A stretch of DNA of 64,000 nucleotides from Methylobacterium sp. NEAU K (GTDB lineage: Bacteria; Pseudomonadota; Alphaproteobacteria; Rhizobiales; Beijerinckiaceae). Below, in pieces: positions 8,946-22,450 of this stretch; the first letter of the stretch is position 1; every line of letters starts with the position of its first letter. The notes below the pieces were generated by a model. The model worked only from the letters and a program-made list of their open reading frames with translations. It searched no databases and was not told the DNA's origin. Made by a program: the position numbers and the translations under genes. Location: positions 124,001 through 188,000 of the forward strand of contig NZ_JAUYZJ010000007.1 in assembly GCF_030700285.1 (NCBI RefSeq). The letters run 5' to 3'.

Positions 8946-10094
8946 GTGGCCATCACTCGCGACGACGTGCTGAAGGCGTTGGCAAGCGTCACCGTCGACG
9001 CCGCCGGCACCACCCTGCCCGGCTCGGGCCGGCTCTCCCAGGTCGTGGTCGATCCCAACAACCGGGTGATGTTCTCGATCCTGGTCGATCCCAGCGAAGC
9101 CGAGCGGTTCGAGCCGGTCCGGCGTCAGGCGGAGGGCCGGGTCCTACAGATGGCGGGCGTCTCGGGTGTGTTCGCGAGCCTCACCTCGGAGCGCGGCCCC
9201 GGCATGCCGGCCCAGAGCGATGCCGCGCCCCGCCCCGTGACGCCGCCGCCGGTGGCCCCGCCACGGCCCGGTGCGCCCCCGAACCAGGGCCCGCAGATCG
9301 CGGGCGTGCGCCACATCGTGGCGGTCGCCTCCGGCAAGGGCGGCGTCGGCAAGTCTACCACCGCCTGCAACCTCGCCCTTGCCCTCCAGGCGCAGGGCCT
9401 GAAGGTCGGCCTGCTCGATGCCGACATCTACGGGCCGTCCGTGCCGAAGCTGTTCGGCCTGTCGGGCAAGCCGAATGTGGTCGACAACAAGGCCATGGAG
9501 CCGATGGTCGGCTACGGCCTGAAGGTCATGTCGATCGGCTTCCTGATCGAGCCCGAGACGGCGATGATCTGGCGCGGGCCGATGGTGCAGTCGGCCATCA
9601 CCCAGATGCTGCGCGACGTGATCTGGGGCGAACTCGACGTGCTCGTGGTCGACATGCCGCCCGGCACCGGCGACGCGCAACTGACCATGGCGCAGGCGAC
9701 GCCGCTGTCGGGCGCCGTCATCGTCTCGACACCCCAGGACCTCGCGCTGATCGATGCCCGCCGGGGCGTGACCATGTTCAAGAAGGTCGCGGTCCCGATC
9801 CTCGGGGTGATCGAGAACATGGCGACCTTCGTCTGCCCGAATTGCGGCCACGCCTCGCACATCTTCGGGCATGGCGGCGCCCGGATCGAGGCGCAGCGCC
9901 TCGGCGTGCCGTTCCTCGGCGAGGTGCCGCTCGACATGACCATCCGGGAGACCTCGGATTCCGGTCGGCCCGTGGTGGCGACCGATCCCGATGGGCCGCA
10001 CGCCCGGATCTATCGCGAGATCGCCGCCAAGCTCTGGGCGAACCTGTCCGGCGCGCCGGCCGGACGCACCGCGCCGAAGATCGTCATCGAGTGA
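8946..10094 (+). CDS. mrp: Mrp/ApbC-type iron-sulfur cluster carrier ATPase
   Basis: The product has 382 residues. The first 85 form a MIP18/DUF59-type domain, followed by a Pro-rich linker and a MinD/ParA-like P-loop ATPase with the deviant Walker A SGKGGVGKST and DADIYGPS just after. CPNCGH near the C-terminus supplies the CxxC that binds a bridging 4Fe-4S cluster in this family. The protein delivers clusters to apoproteins in the cytoplasm. The GTG at 8946 is chosen because CAGGAG precedes it and the DUF59 domain starts there, although the frame is open for 35 codons upstream. mobA follows four bases downstream, so the two are probably co-transcribed. Confidence 0.93.
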   Translation: MAITRDDVLKALASVTVDAAGTTLPGSGRLSQVVVDPNNRVMFSILVDPSEAERFEPVRRQAEGRVLQMAGVSGVFASLTSERGPGMPAQSDAAPRPVTPPPVAPPRPGAPPNQGPQIAGVRHIVAVASGKGGVGKSTTACNLALALQAQGLKVGLLDADIYGPSVPKLFGLSGKPNVVDNKAMEPMVGYGLKVMSIGFLIEPETAMIWRGPMVQSAITQMLRDVIWGELDVLVVDMPPGTGDAQLTMAQATPLSGAVIVSTPQDLALIDARRGVTMFKKVAVPILGVIENMATFVCPNCGHASHIFGHGGARIEAQRLGVPFLGEVPLDMTIRETSDSGRPVVATDPDGPHARIYREIAAKLWANLSGAPAGRTAPKIVIE

Positions 10095-10098
10095 GGCC

Positions 10099-10737
10099 AT
10101 GCCGTCGCCGGCCACGCCCCCACGGGTTCTGGGCCTGATCCTGGCCGGCGGCTTGGCGCGGCGGATGGGCGGGGGCGACAAGCCCCTGCTCAGGCTCGGC
10201 GGACGTACGCTGCTCGATCGGATCGCAGAGAGGCTCGCGCCGCAATGCGGCGCGGGCTTGGTCCTCAGCGCCAACGGCGACCCCGCGCGGTTCGCGGATT
10301 TCCCGGGGCCTGTCCTGCCGGATCCCGTGCCGGGCCTTCCGGGGCCGCTCGCGGGGATCCTCGCGGGGCTCGATTTCGCCGCCGGGCACCGTCCGGACGT
10401 CACCCACGTGTTGAGCGTGTCGGGGGACGCCCCGTTCCTGCCGGGCGATCTCGCCGTTCGGCTCGTCCGGACGCTCGACGGCGCCACGGTCGCCGTGGCT
10501 GCCTCGGGTGGGCGCGAGCACTATACGGTGGCGCTCTGGCCGGTCGTGTTGAGGACGGACCTTCGCAGCACCCTGGTGGAGCGGGGCGAGCGGCGCGTCG
10601 GCGCCTTCATGGCGCGCCACGGGACCCGCGCGGTGGCGTGGCCGACCGACCCCATCGACCCGTTCCTGAACGTCAACACGCCCGAGGATCTGGCGGTGGC
10701 GGAAGCCGCGACCAGGGCCGCTTGGACCGGCGCTTGA
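10099..10737 (+). CDS. mobA: Molybdenum cofactor guanylyltransferase
   Basis: The 212-residue protein begins with the nucleotidyltransferase signature LILAGGLARRMGGGDKPLL and has SVSGDAPFLPGDLA further on, as in MobA. It adds GMP to molybdopterin to make the bis-MGD or MCD form of the cofactor used by formate dehydrogenases and related enzymes. The ATG at 10099 sits just after the mrp stop with GTGAGG as a weak ribosome-binding site, suggesting translational coupling. It could also be the related cytidylyltransferase, but the length and motifs favour MobA. Confidence 0.88.
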   Translation: MPSPATPPRVLGLILAGGLARRMGGGDKPLLRLGGRTLLDRIAERLAPQCGAGLVLSANGDPARFADFPGPVLPDPVPGLPGPLAGILAGLDFAAGHRPDVTHVLSVSGDAPFLPGDLAVRLVRTLDGATVAVAASGGREHYTVALWPVVLRTDLRSTLVERGERRVGAFMARHGTRAVAWPTDPIDPFLNVNTPEDLAVAEAATRAAWTGA

Positions 10738-10772
10738 GGGCCGGCCGCCCGCGCTTGGCGAGCGGCCGGCCC
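10738..10772. terminator. Terminator-like hairpin between convergent genes
   Basis: Arms GGGCCGGCCGC (10738-10748) and GCGGCCGGCCC (10762-10772) form an 11-base-pair stem right after the mobA stop and before the end of the convergent cyclophilin gene. No strong T tract follows on either strand, so it may only slow or help end transcription. Confidence 0.5.
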
Positions 10773-10785
10773 CCTGCGAAAGGCC

Positions 10786-11244
10786 TCAGGCCGCGCCGAC
10801 CGTCGCCTTCACGATCTTGTCCGGGGAGCGCGGCGGCTCGCCCTTGTTGATCGTGTCGACCACGTCCATGCCCTCCACGACCTTGCCCCAGACCGTGTAT
10901 TGCTTGTCGAGGAAGCGCGCGTCGTCGAAGCAGATGAAGAACTGCGAGTTCGCCGAGTGCGGGAAGTTGGTCCGCGCCATCGAGCAGGTGCCGCGCACGT
11001 GCGGCTCGGCGTTGAACTCGGCCTTCAGGTCGGGCAGCTCCGAGCCACCCGAACCGGTGCCGGTCGGGTCTCCGGTCTGTGCCATGAAGCCGTCGATCAC
11101 TCGGTGGAACGGCACGCCGTCGTAGAAGCCCTGGGATGCCAGCGTCTTGATGCGCTCGACATGGCCCGGGGCGAGGTCGGGGCGCAGCGCGATCACCACG
11201 CGTCCCTTGGTGGTCTCCAGTACGATGGTCTCGTTGTCGGCCAT
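10786..11244 (-). CDS. ppiB: Cytoplasmic cyclophilin, peptidyl-prolyl isomerase
   Basis: This is a compact 152-residue cyclophilin with no signal peptide. The core motifs FHRVIDGFMAQTGDPTGTG, FNAEPHVRGTCSMART and NSQFFICF are all present, and the active-site arginine of FHR is kept. It speeds proline isomerisation during folding in the cytoplasm. Its closest neighbour in sequence is the exported cyclophilin at 11826, suggesting an old tandem duplication. It lies downstream of coaD, the exported cyclophilin and the small exported protein on the same strand. Confidence 0.93.
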   Translation of the reverse strand: MADNETIVLETTKGRVVIALRPDLAPGHVERIKTLASQGFYDGVPFHRVIDGFMAQTGDPTGTGSGGSELPDLKAEFNAEPHVRGTCSMARTNFPHSANSQFFICFDDARFLDKQYTVWGKVVEGMDVVDTINKGEPPRSPDKIVKATVGAA

Positions 11245-11312
11245 GTGTTCGTCCTTCCTGTTGATGGAACTGTAGCGGCCCGCGCCGCGTCCGGCGAGCG
11301 CCCGTGTGGGAA

Positions 11313-11822
11313 TCAGGCCGGCGGGCGGTAGACCAGGCGCAGGGCCACGGGTCGGCCGGCGATCGCCCGGCCGAGGCCCGGGGTGATGCGGGCCGGGGTG
11401 CAGTCGGCCAGCGCGTCGAGGGTCGCGTTCACCAGGCTCCGGCGCTGCCCCTGTGCGAACCCGGCCGTGTAGGTGATCCGCGGCGTCCCGATCAGGCTGC
11501 CGTCGCGCCGGAGCGACAGCCGCACAGTGATCTCGACGTCGTCGGAGCCGGCGCGCGGCCGGCCGAGACCGGTGGGCGGATGCCAGCAGGCCGCCAGCAC
11601 CGGATAGAGTTCGGCGAGGGTGTCGGCGGGCGTCGTCGGGGCCTGCGTCACCGGCACCGCGACGGTCCCCCGCAGGGTCTGCGGCAAGCTCAGCGGGTAG
11701 CCGGGACCGCCCCCGTACCCATAGTCGTAGCCGCCGTAGAAGTGGCCGCCGTCATAGGCGCCCGCCGCCGCCGGGGCGAGGGCGAGCACCACAAAGGCGG
11801 CCTGCCGGCCCCACATCGGCAA
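11313..11822 (-). CDS. Exported protein with energy-transducer-like C-terminus
   Basis: The 169-residue product starts with a clear signal peptide (ending APAAAGA) followed by a Gly/Tyr-rich stretch (DGGHFYGGYDYGYGGG). The C-terminal 100 residues (VEITVRLSLRRDGSLIGTPR and later ALADCTPARI) resemble the TonB/TolA C-terminal fold. The start is TTG at 11822 or the ATG at 11816; the gene begins three bases after the stop of the exported cyclophilin, so the two are probably made together. A periplasmic partner role is inferred; no specific function is known. Confidence 0.6.
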   Translation of the reverse strand: MPMWGRQAAFVVLALAPAAAGAYDGGHFYGGYDYGYGGGPGYPLSLPQTLRGTVAVPVTQAPTTPADTLAELYPVLAACWHPPTGLGRPRAGSDDVEITVRLSLRRDGSLIGTPRITYTAGFAQGQRRSLVNATLDALADCTPARITPGLGRAIAGRPVALRLVYRPPA

Positions 11823-11825
11823 GCG

Positions 11826-12374
11826 TTACTTTGCCTTCTCGGCCAGCGTCATGCGGACGATCTTGTCGGGATCCTGTACCGCGCCGCCGGGGGCGCCGGG
11901 GGCGGCCTTCTTGATCTTGTCGAGGGCGTCCAGCCCGTCGGTGACGACGCCCACGATGGTGTACTGGCCGTTCAGGAACGGTGCGTCGCCGAGGCAGATG
12001 AAGAACTGCGAATTGGCCGAGTTCGGATCCGACGAGCGCGCCATCCCCACCGTGCCGCGGCGGAACTCGGCCGATCGCGAGAACTCCGCCGGGATGTTCG
12101 GCATGCTGGAACCGCCCGTGCCGTTGCCCTTCGGATCCCCGGTCTGAGCCATGAAGCCGTCGATCACCCGGTGGAACTTCAGGCCGTCGTAGAAGCCCTG
12201 GCTCACCAGCGTCTTGATCTGCTTGACATGCTTCGGGGCGAGATCCGGCCGCAGCTCGATGGTGATGCGCCCGTCCTTCGTCTCCAGATAGACGGTGTTG
12301 GCGTCGGCGGCCCGGGCCGCGGTGACGGATCCGAACGTGAGGGCGAGCGCGAGGAGGGCGTGGCGTCGGTTCAT
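11826..12374 (-). CDS. Exported cyclophilin, peptidyl-prolyl isomerase
   Basis: The 182-residue protein carries a signal peptide (MNRRHALLALALTFGSVTAA) and a cyclophilin domain with FHRVIDGFMAQTGDPKGNG and NSQFFICLGD. It should act on proline bonds of periplasmic or outer-membrane proteins. The ATG at 12374 is preceded by AAGGA. It is the periplasmic counterpart of the cytoplasmic paralogue 580 bases downstream. The gene lies between coaD and the small exported protein, all minus strand with short gaps, so an operon is likely. Confidence 0.9.
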   Translation of the reverse strand: MNRRHALLALALTFGSVTAARAADANTVYLETKDGRITIELRPDLAPKHVKQIKTLVSQGFYDGLKFHRVIDGFMAQTGDPKGNGTGGSSMPNIPAEFSRSAEFRRGTVGMARSSDPNSANSQFFICLGDAPFLNGQYTIVGVVTDGLDALDKIKKAAPGAPGGAVQDPDKIVRMTLAEKAK

Positions 12375-12390
12375 CGGTGTCCTTCCAGTA

Positions 12391-12894
12391 TCAGGCTGTG
12401 GCGGCGAAGCGCTGCCGGAGGCGGGCGGCCACCGCCGCGGGCACGAAGGGCGAAACATCCCCGCCCATGCCCGCGATCTGGCGCACCAGCGTCGCGGTGA
12501 TCGGCCGCGCCTGCGTCGAGGCGGGCAGAAACACGGTCTGCACCTCGGGCGCCATGGCGCCGTTCATTCCGGCGAGCTGCATCTCGTAGTCGAGATCCGT
12601 ACCGTCGCGCAGACCGCGGATGAAGATCGAGGCGCCGCAGCGCCGGGCCGCCGAGACCGCGAGGTCGTCGAAGGTGGCGATCGCCAAGGTCGCCCCCTCG
12701 GACCGGGCCACCGGCCCGCAGGTCTCGGTGAGCAGAGCGGCGCGCTCCTCGGCGGAGAACAGCGGCGCCTTGCCGGGATGTACGCCGATGGCGATCACGA
12801 GGTGGTCCACCAGCCGGCAGGCTTGGCGGACCACGTCGAGATGGCCGTTCGTGACCGGATCGAACGAGCCGGCGTAGAGGGCGGTGCGGGTCAT
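12391..12894 (-). CDS. coaD: Phosphopantetheine adenylyltransferase
   Basis: The 167-residue enzyme catalyses the fourth step of coenzyme A synthesis, transferring AMP to 4'-phosphopantetheine. The nucleotidyltransferase signature [15 protein letters not shown] is at residues 7-21, and [12 protein letters not shown] and the C-terminal [10 protein letters not shown] segment are standard for CoaD. An open frame runs upstream, but the ATG at 12894 matches the family start exactly. It lies 61 bases after gyrA on the same strand; gyrA-coaD-cyclophilin is a common order in Rhizobiales. Confidence 0.95.
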   Translation of the reverse strand: MTRTALYAGSFDPVTNGHLDVVRQACRLVDHLVIAIGVHPGKAPLFSAEERAALLTETCGPVARSEGATLAIATFDDLAVSAARRCGASIFIRGLRDGTDLDYEMQLAGMNGAMAPEVQTVFLPASTQARPITATLVRQIAGMGGDVSPFVPAAVAARLRQRFAATA

Positions 12895-12955
12895 CGAGGC
12901 CCGCCCTAGAGCATTTTCACGCCGGACGGAACCTCGCGGCCTGATGGACCGGGCG

Positions 12956-15670
<2,715 letters not shown>

Positions 15671-15846
15671 GGGGTTATCCGTGATCAGGCCCGGAGGGCG
15701 GTGCTGGCGGCTGCCCGGGTGGCGCGCGATGCGCCGAAGCAGCCTCGCGGAACAGCAGTGATATCAGGTGGTTAAATAAGGTTTTCCGCGCCCGCACGCA
15801 AGGCCGCGCCCCGAGCCGATGCGGCCGGGACGCGGGTTGGTCTCGA

Positions 15847-16134
15847 TCAGTAGAACGTGACGTGCCGGTGGCCGAGAGGCCGGCGATTCCAGACATGGTG
15901 ACGGTGCCAATGGTGACGGCGATGCCAGAAATGGCGACGGTGATGCCAATGGCGCCGCCAATGGTGGTGCCGGTGCCAGTGGCGACGGTAGTGCCAGCGG
16001 GCCAGCTGCACCGTCGGGGCGGGCGCTGCCGCTTCTGCGGCGGCCGGGACCGGCAGGGGCGCCGCCTGCGCGGGGGCGCTCGCAAATCCCCCGATCAGCG
16101 CGGCAAGCAGGACCAGGATAGGCCAGGGTCGCAT
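15847..16134 (-). CDS. Small secreted His/Trp/Arg-rich protein
   Basis: The 95-residue product has a signal peptide (ending PAQAA), a short Ala/Pro linker and then about 50 residues made of repeating H-W-R-H units, with about 18 histidines and 7 tryptophans. The ATG at 16134 follows GGGAGAG. Such proteins are common and unstudied in Methylobacterium and relatives; metal or heme binding or acid buffering in the periplasm is possible. The DNA shows the matching near-repeat of roughly 12 bases. No homologue of known function is recognised. The gene stands alone between gyrA and the S49 peptidase. Confidence 0.75.
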   Translation of the reverse strand: MRPWPILVLLAALIGGFASAPAQAAPLPVPAAAEAAAPAPTVQLARWHYRRHWHRHHHWRRHWHHRRHFWHRRHHWHRHHVWNRRPLGHRHVTFY

Positions 16135-16463
16135 CGTTTCTCTCCCATGCACGCGCCCGGACGGATCCCGCCGATCCGGGCCGGCGCGACCGTCGCGCCG
16201 TCGGCAGGAACCGCCAAGGTCGGCAATCGGTTCGATCCGTCCTGGTACTGTTCCGGTCGAATCGCGCGGCCGATCGTCCTGCATTCGCAAAGATGGTGAA
16301 TGCCGCTGCCGGCCATTCCGTCGAAACCGTATGACGCCGCAGGCGGCTGCGTCCGCCGGGACCTGCTGTCCCAGATCTCTTGCGTGCGCCTCCGGAAAGC
16401 CCAGTTTCGGGGGAGCACCACTCGCCTTCCCTGTCCTTCCGAAGAATCCCCGCACGAGTCACC
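16135..16463. other. Gene-free stretch between divergent genes
   Basis: The 329 bases separate the His-rich gene (minus) from the S49 peptidase (plus) and should carry both promoters. No repeat, RNA gene or coding frame stands out. Confidence 0.4.
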
Positions 16464-17330
16464 ATGCCGTTCGCGCTTCCCGATACCCTCCGGGCCATCC
16501 TGCCGCGCCGCTTCCGCGACCGCCGCCCGCGCGTCGCCGTCGTCCGGCTTTCCGGCACCATCGGGGCGGTCTCGCCGATCCGCCCGGGCCTCTCGATCGG
16601 CGGGGTCGCGGGCAGCCTGGAGCGGGCGTTCGCGATGCCCGGGATCAAGGCGGTGGCGATAGTCATCAACTCGCCGGGCGGCTCACCGGCGCAATCGCAC
16701 CTGATCCACCGCCGCATCCGGGCGCTGGCCGAGGAGAAGCACCTGCCCGTGGTCGCCTTCGTGGAGGATGTGGCGGCATCCGGTGGCTACATGATCGCCT
16801 GCGCGGCCGACGAGATCGTCGCCGACCCGACCTCGATCGTCGGATCGATCGGGGTGGTCTCGGCCGGCTTCGGCTTTCACGGATTGCTGGAGAAGCTCGG
16901 CGTCGAGCGCCGTGTGCACACCCAGGGCGAGGCGAAATCGATGCTCGACCCGTTCCGGCCCGAGGATCCAGCCGACGTGGAGCGCCTGAAGCGCCTGCAG
17001 GCCGACGTCCAGGACCTGTTCACGGACCTCGTCACCACCCGCCGCCCGACCCTGTCCCAGGCGGAGGACCTGTTCACCGGTGCGGTCTGGACGGGGCGGC
17101 AGGCGCTCGCGCTCGGCTTGGTCGACGCGCTCGGCGACGTCCGCACGACGATGCGCGCGCGCTTCGGCGAGCAGGTCGACCTGCGGCTCATCGCCGAGGC
17201 GCGGGGCGGGCTTCTGTCCCGCCTGCTGCGCCGCGGCGCCCCGGGCGGCATCGCGGCCGGGATCGGGCTGGCCGAGGGCGCGATGGCGGCCATCGAGGAG
17301 CGCGCGGCCTTCGCCCGCTACGGACTCTGA
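16464..17330 (+). CDS. S49 family (SppA/SohB-like) serine peptidase
   Basis: The 288-residue protein is a single-domain member of the signal peptide peptidase A family. The catalytic serine lies in VAASGGYMIACAADE and the general-base lysine is probably in QGEAKSMLDPF. IVINSPGGSPAQ forms the oxyanion region. Bacterial SppA cleaves leftover signal peptides in or near the membrane; here no obvious membrane helix is seen at the N-terminus, which is basic (RAILPRRFRDRRPR). The ATG at 16464 is used because the family similarity starts soon after, though the frame is open upstream. It ends 13 bases from the convergent dehydrogenase gene. Confidence 0.88.
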   Translation: MPFALPDTLRAILPRRFRDRRPRVAVVRLSGTIGAVSPIRPGLSIGGVAGSLERAFAMPGIKAVAIVINSPGGSPAQSHLIHRRIRALAEEKHLPVVAFVEDVAASGGYMIACAADEIVADPTSIVGSIGVVSAGFGFHGLLEKLGVERRVHTQGEAKSMLDPFRPEDPADVERLKRLQADVQDLFTDLVTTRRPTLSQAEDLFTGAVWTGRQALALGLVDALGDVRTTMRARFGEQVDLRLIAEARGGLLSRLLRRGAPGGIAAGIGLAEGAMAAIEERAAFARYGL

Positions 17331-17343
17331 CGCGCGCCCCGTC

Positions 17344-18213
17344 TCACTCCCGACCGGCGCGGCGCGCCGAGACCCGGGCCAGGGCGGCGAGATCCTTCTC
17401 GCCGTCACCGTGGCTGATCGCCTCGATCAGGCCGTCGCGCAGGACGCTCGCGAACGGCATCGGCACACCCGCGCCCTCCGCCGCCTGGAGCGCAAGCCGC
17501 ACGTCCTTGGCGCCGAGCTTGAGGCCGAAGCCCGGCGGCTCGTAGCGGTTCTGGGCGATCGAGGCGCCGTAGCCCTTGTAGACCGGCGAGGCGAACAGCG
17601 TGTTGGTCATCAGGTCGAGAAAGTCGGCGCCCGCGACCCCGTGGCCCTCCGTGAGGGCGCAGGCCTCGCCCATGGCTTCGATCGCCGAGATCAGCATGAA
17701 GTTGCCGGCGAGCTTGACCGCGTTGGCGCGCTCCGGCTCTCGCCCGAAGCGCCACGTCTTGGCTCCCATCGAATCGAACAGCGGCGCCGCGCGGTCGAGC
17801 AGGGCGGGCTCGCCGGCCGCCACGATGTTGAGCTTGCCCGCCTCGGCGACGTCCGGCCGCCCGAAGACCGGGGCGGAGACGTAAGGAACGCCCGCCTGGC
17901 CGTGCAATGCGGCGAGTTGCTTGGCGAGCGCCACCGAGATCGTGCTCATGCCGATATGCAGGCCGGGGTGCTCGGCCCGGTCGAGCAGGCCGCCCGAGAC
18001 GATCACCGCCTCCAGGGCCGCGTCGTCGGCCAGCATGGTGATCACCGCCTCACCGGCAAACGCCTCCGCGGCGCTCGCCACCGGGGTCACGCCATCGATG
18101 CCCCGAGCACCCTCCGGCGAGCGGTTCCAGGCCCTGACCCGGTGCCCCGCCCGCGCGAGGCTGGCGGCCATGCCCCGGCCCATTCGCCCCATCCCGATGA
18201 ATCCGACGTCCAT
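17344..18213 (-). CDS. 3-hydroxyisobutyrate dehydrogenase-type NAD(P) oxidoreductase
   Basis: The 289-residue enzyme starts with the Rossmann motif VGFIGMGRMGRGMAASLARAGH. It has the substrate-binding segment around VSAPVFGRPD and the catalytic lysine in AVKLAGNFM, all typical of beta-hydroxyacid dehydrogenases (3-hydroxyisobutyrate, tartronate semialdehyde or glyoxylate/succinic semialdehyde reductase). The substrate cannot be told from sequence alone. The ATG at 18213 follows GAGGAGC. A P1-family peptidase lies divergently 111 bases away. Confidence 0.85.
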   Translation of the reverse strand: MDVGFIGMGRMGRGMAASLARAGHRVRAWNRSPEGARGIDGVTPVASAAEAFAGEAVITMLADDAALEAVIVSGGLLDRAEHPGLHIGMSTISVALAKQLAALHGQAGVPYVSAPVFGRPDVAEAGKLNIVAAGEPALLDRAAPLFDSMGAKTWRFGREPERANAVKLAGNFMLISAIEAMGEACALTEGHGVAGADFLDLMTNTLFASPVYKGYGASIAQNRYEPPGFGLKLGAKDVRLALQAAEGAGVPMPFASVLRDGLIEAISHGDGEKDLAALARVSARRAGRE

Positions 18214-18324
18214 GCCGTGCTCCTCGACGCGCTGTGTCGCCGGTCCAAACTGGCCGCGCCCGGCCAAGCGTCAACGGTGACCGCCCTGATTTGCGCCGAG
18301 CGCCAAGCGTGGCAAGCTCGACCC

Positions 18325-19350
18325 ATGCTGCGAAACCGCATCACCGACATTCCCGGCCTTCGGGTCGGCCACGCGCGCGATTTGAAGATCGCCAGCGGCG
18401 TCACCGCGATCCTGTTCGATGCACCCGTGGTCGCCTCCGTCGACGTGCGCGGCGGCGGCCCGGGCACCCGCGAGACCGACCTGCTCGATCCTGAGCGCAC
18501 GGTGGAGCGGATCGACGCGCTCGTGCTTTCGGGCGGCTCGGCCTTCGGGCTCGACGCGGCAGCGGGGGTGACGGCCTGGCTCGCCGAGGCCGGGCGCGGC
18601 TTTCTCGTGGGTACCATGCGGGTGCCGATCGTGCCCGGGGCGATCCTGTTCGATCTCCTCAACGGCGGCGACAAGGCGTGGGGCCGCTACCCGCCCTATC
18701 GCGAGCTGGGTTTCGAGGCCGCCGCCGCCGCGGCCGAAGAGTTCGACCTGGGTTCCGTGGGTGCGGGCACGGGTGCGCGCACCGGAACCCTGAAGGGCGG
18801 GATCGGCTCGGCCGCGGCCGCCGTGCCGGGCACCGGCTTCCGGGTCGGGGCGCTCGCGGCCGTCAACGCCTTCGGCTGCGCCACAATCGGCGGCGGCCCG
18901 CATTTCTGGGCCGCGCCCTTCGAGGAGGGCGCCGAGTTCGGCGGGCTGGGTTCACCGGGCCGGGTGTCCGCCGACGCCCTCGCGTTCCCGGCCCGGGCTT
19001 TGCCGGGCGCGGCCACGACCCTGGCGGTGGTGGCGACCGATGCCGCGCTCACCAAGGCGCAGTGCCGGCGCCTCGCGGTCGCGGCGCAGGACGGTCTGGC
19101 CCGCGCCCTCGTGCCGGCACACACGCCCCTCGACGGTGACCTCGTCTTCGCGGTGGCGACCGGCGCCGTGCCCCTGGCCGACTCGGTGACGGACCTCGCG
19201 CGCCTCGGCGACACCGCCGCACGGGTGCTGGCGCGGAGCGTGGCGATCGGGGTTTTCTCCGCCGCCAGCCTGCCGGGTTTGCCGCCGTCGCAGCCGCTCT
19301 CCGTGATGGGCCTGCCGCCGTCCTGGCGCGATCGCTTTGGAGGGGGCTGA
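18325..19350 (+). CDS. P1 family (DmpA/NylC-type) aminopeptidase
   Basis: The 341-residue protein has the hallmarks of the P1 (formerly S58) N-terminal-nucleophile hydrolases. These are ITDIPGLRVGHA at the start, SGGSAFGLDAAAGV near residue 75, GAGTGARTGTLKGGIGSA near 150 and VGALAAVNAFGCATIG near 175-190. Family members self-cleave into two chains and act on beta-peptides, D-amino esters or nylon oligomers. I cannot place the nucleophile with certainty. The ATG at 18325 starts right before the family motif. The gene has no close partner on its strand. Confidence 0.85.
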   Translation: MLRNRITDIPGLRVGHARDLKIASGVTAILFDAPVVASVDVRGGGPGTRETDLLDPERTVERIDALVLSGGSAFGLDAAAGVTAWLAEAGRGFLVGTMRVPIVPGAILFDLLNGGDKAWGRYPPYRELGFEAAAAAAEEFDLGSVGAGTGARTGTLKGGIGSAAAAVPGTGFRVGALAAVNAFGCATIGGGPHFWAAPFEEGAEFGGLGSPGRVSADALAFPARALPGAATTLAVVATDAALTKAQCRRLAVAAQDGLARALVPAHTPLDGDLVFAVATGAVPLADSVTDLARLGDTAARVLARSVAIGVFSAASLPGLPPSQPLSVMGLPPSWRDRFGGG

Positions 19351-19731
19351 GATCGGCGCCGGCTTTCGAGGAACCGCCCTGGAGGGCACCGTCAGGCTGG
19401 CCGTAGGCGAAAGGATCGTCCCAAGAAGGCCAGTGATTTCTCAGAGCCATTCCGCCATCCGTGATGCGGATGGCGCCTGTGTAGACCGCCGCGCCTTTCC
19501 GGGGCGCCGCAGGCGAGCCCGAAATCCAGAGCCGCCGACGGTGCAAGGCGTCGATATGTCGGCGTATCTAGATCCCTGGCTCCGCTTGGCGGCCCCGGGA
19601 TGACGGGGTGGATGAGCGGGCATCCAGGGCAACACGCAGTCGCCGTACGGGGCGTGCCCCCGGAGCGCGTCCCTGCGCTCGCGATGACGACGCGCGGGAC
19701 GACAGGCCGAGCTAGTGAGCCTGAAACCGTA
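19351..19731. repeat. Intergenic stretch with an imperfect inverted pair
   Basis: The 381 bases between the P1 peptidase and the kinase operon, whose 3' ends converge here, contain two related sequences in opposite orientation. The first arm is 19494-19530, with the core GGGGCGCCGCAGGCGAGCCC; the second is 19567-19604, with the core GGCTCCGCTTGGCGGCCCC. They can fold into one long imperfect hairpin. The style resembles dispersed intergenic palindromes of Rhizobiales genomes; copy number cannot be checked here. No gene is seen. Confidence 0.55.
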
Positions 19732-20009
19732 TCACACCTCTCCGCGGGCATCCTCGATCAGCTGCGCCAGCCCGGCATCGACCTCATCGGCGAGCATCTT
19801 GCGCTCGGCTTCCGTGAGGTCCTTGGCCCAGAGGCCGCCGCCAAAACCCTCGGTGCAGCGCGCCCGCTCGGAGGCGATGTAGGCCTCGGTCTCGGCCGGG
19901 CGGGTGCGCATGGCGTGGACGAGCCCGAACCACGCTGCCCGTTCGACCACCGCCAAGCGGGCGCGCAGGCGAATCGCCACGGCCTTGTCCGGATCGATCC
20001 CATCGTCGC

Positions 20010-20013
<4 letters not shown>
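19732..20013 (-). CDS. Small protein translationally coupled to a hybrid kinase
   Basis: This 93-residue soluble protein (starting [20 protein letters not shown], ending [12 protein letters not shown]) has no recognised domain. It is predicted to be mostly helical. Its ATG overlaps the stop codon of the upstream histidine kinase by four bases (ATGA), so the two are very probably translated together. The coupling suggests a role as kinase partner or target, but this is inference. The frame has the high third-position GC of its neighbours, which supports it being real. Confidence 0.65.
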
Positions 20014-22400
<2,387 letters not shown>

Positions 22401-22450
22401 CGGCCAGCCGGTGCCCCGTCGCCCGCCTCCCGGCGGCGCATCGGGATGCC

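Noticed and set aside
15890..16010. Possible short tandem DNA repeat or CRISPR-like array
   Set aside because: The near-repeats are codons of the His/Trp/Arg-rich protein, without the fixed repeats and unique spacers of a CRISPR array.
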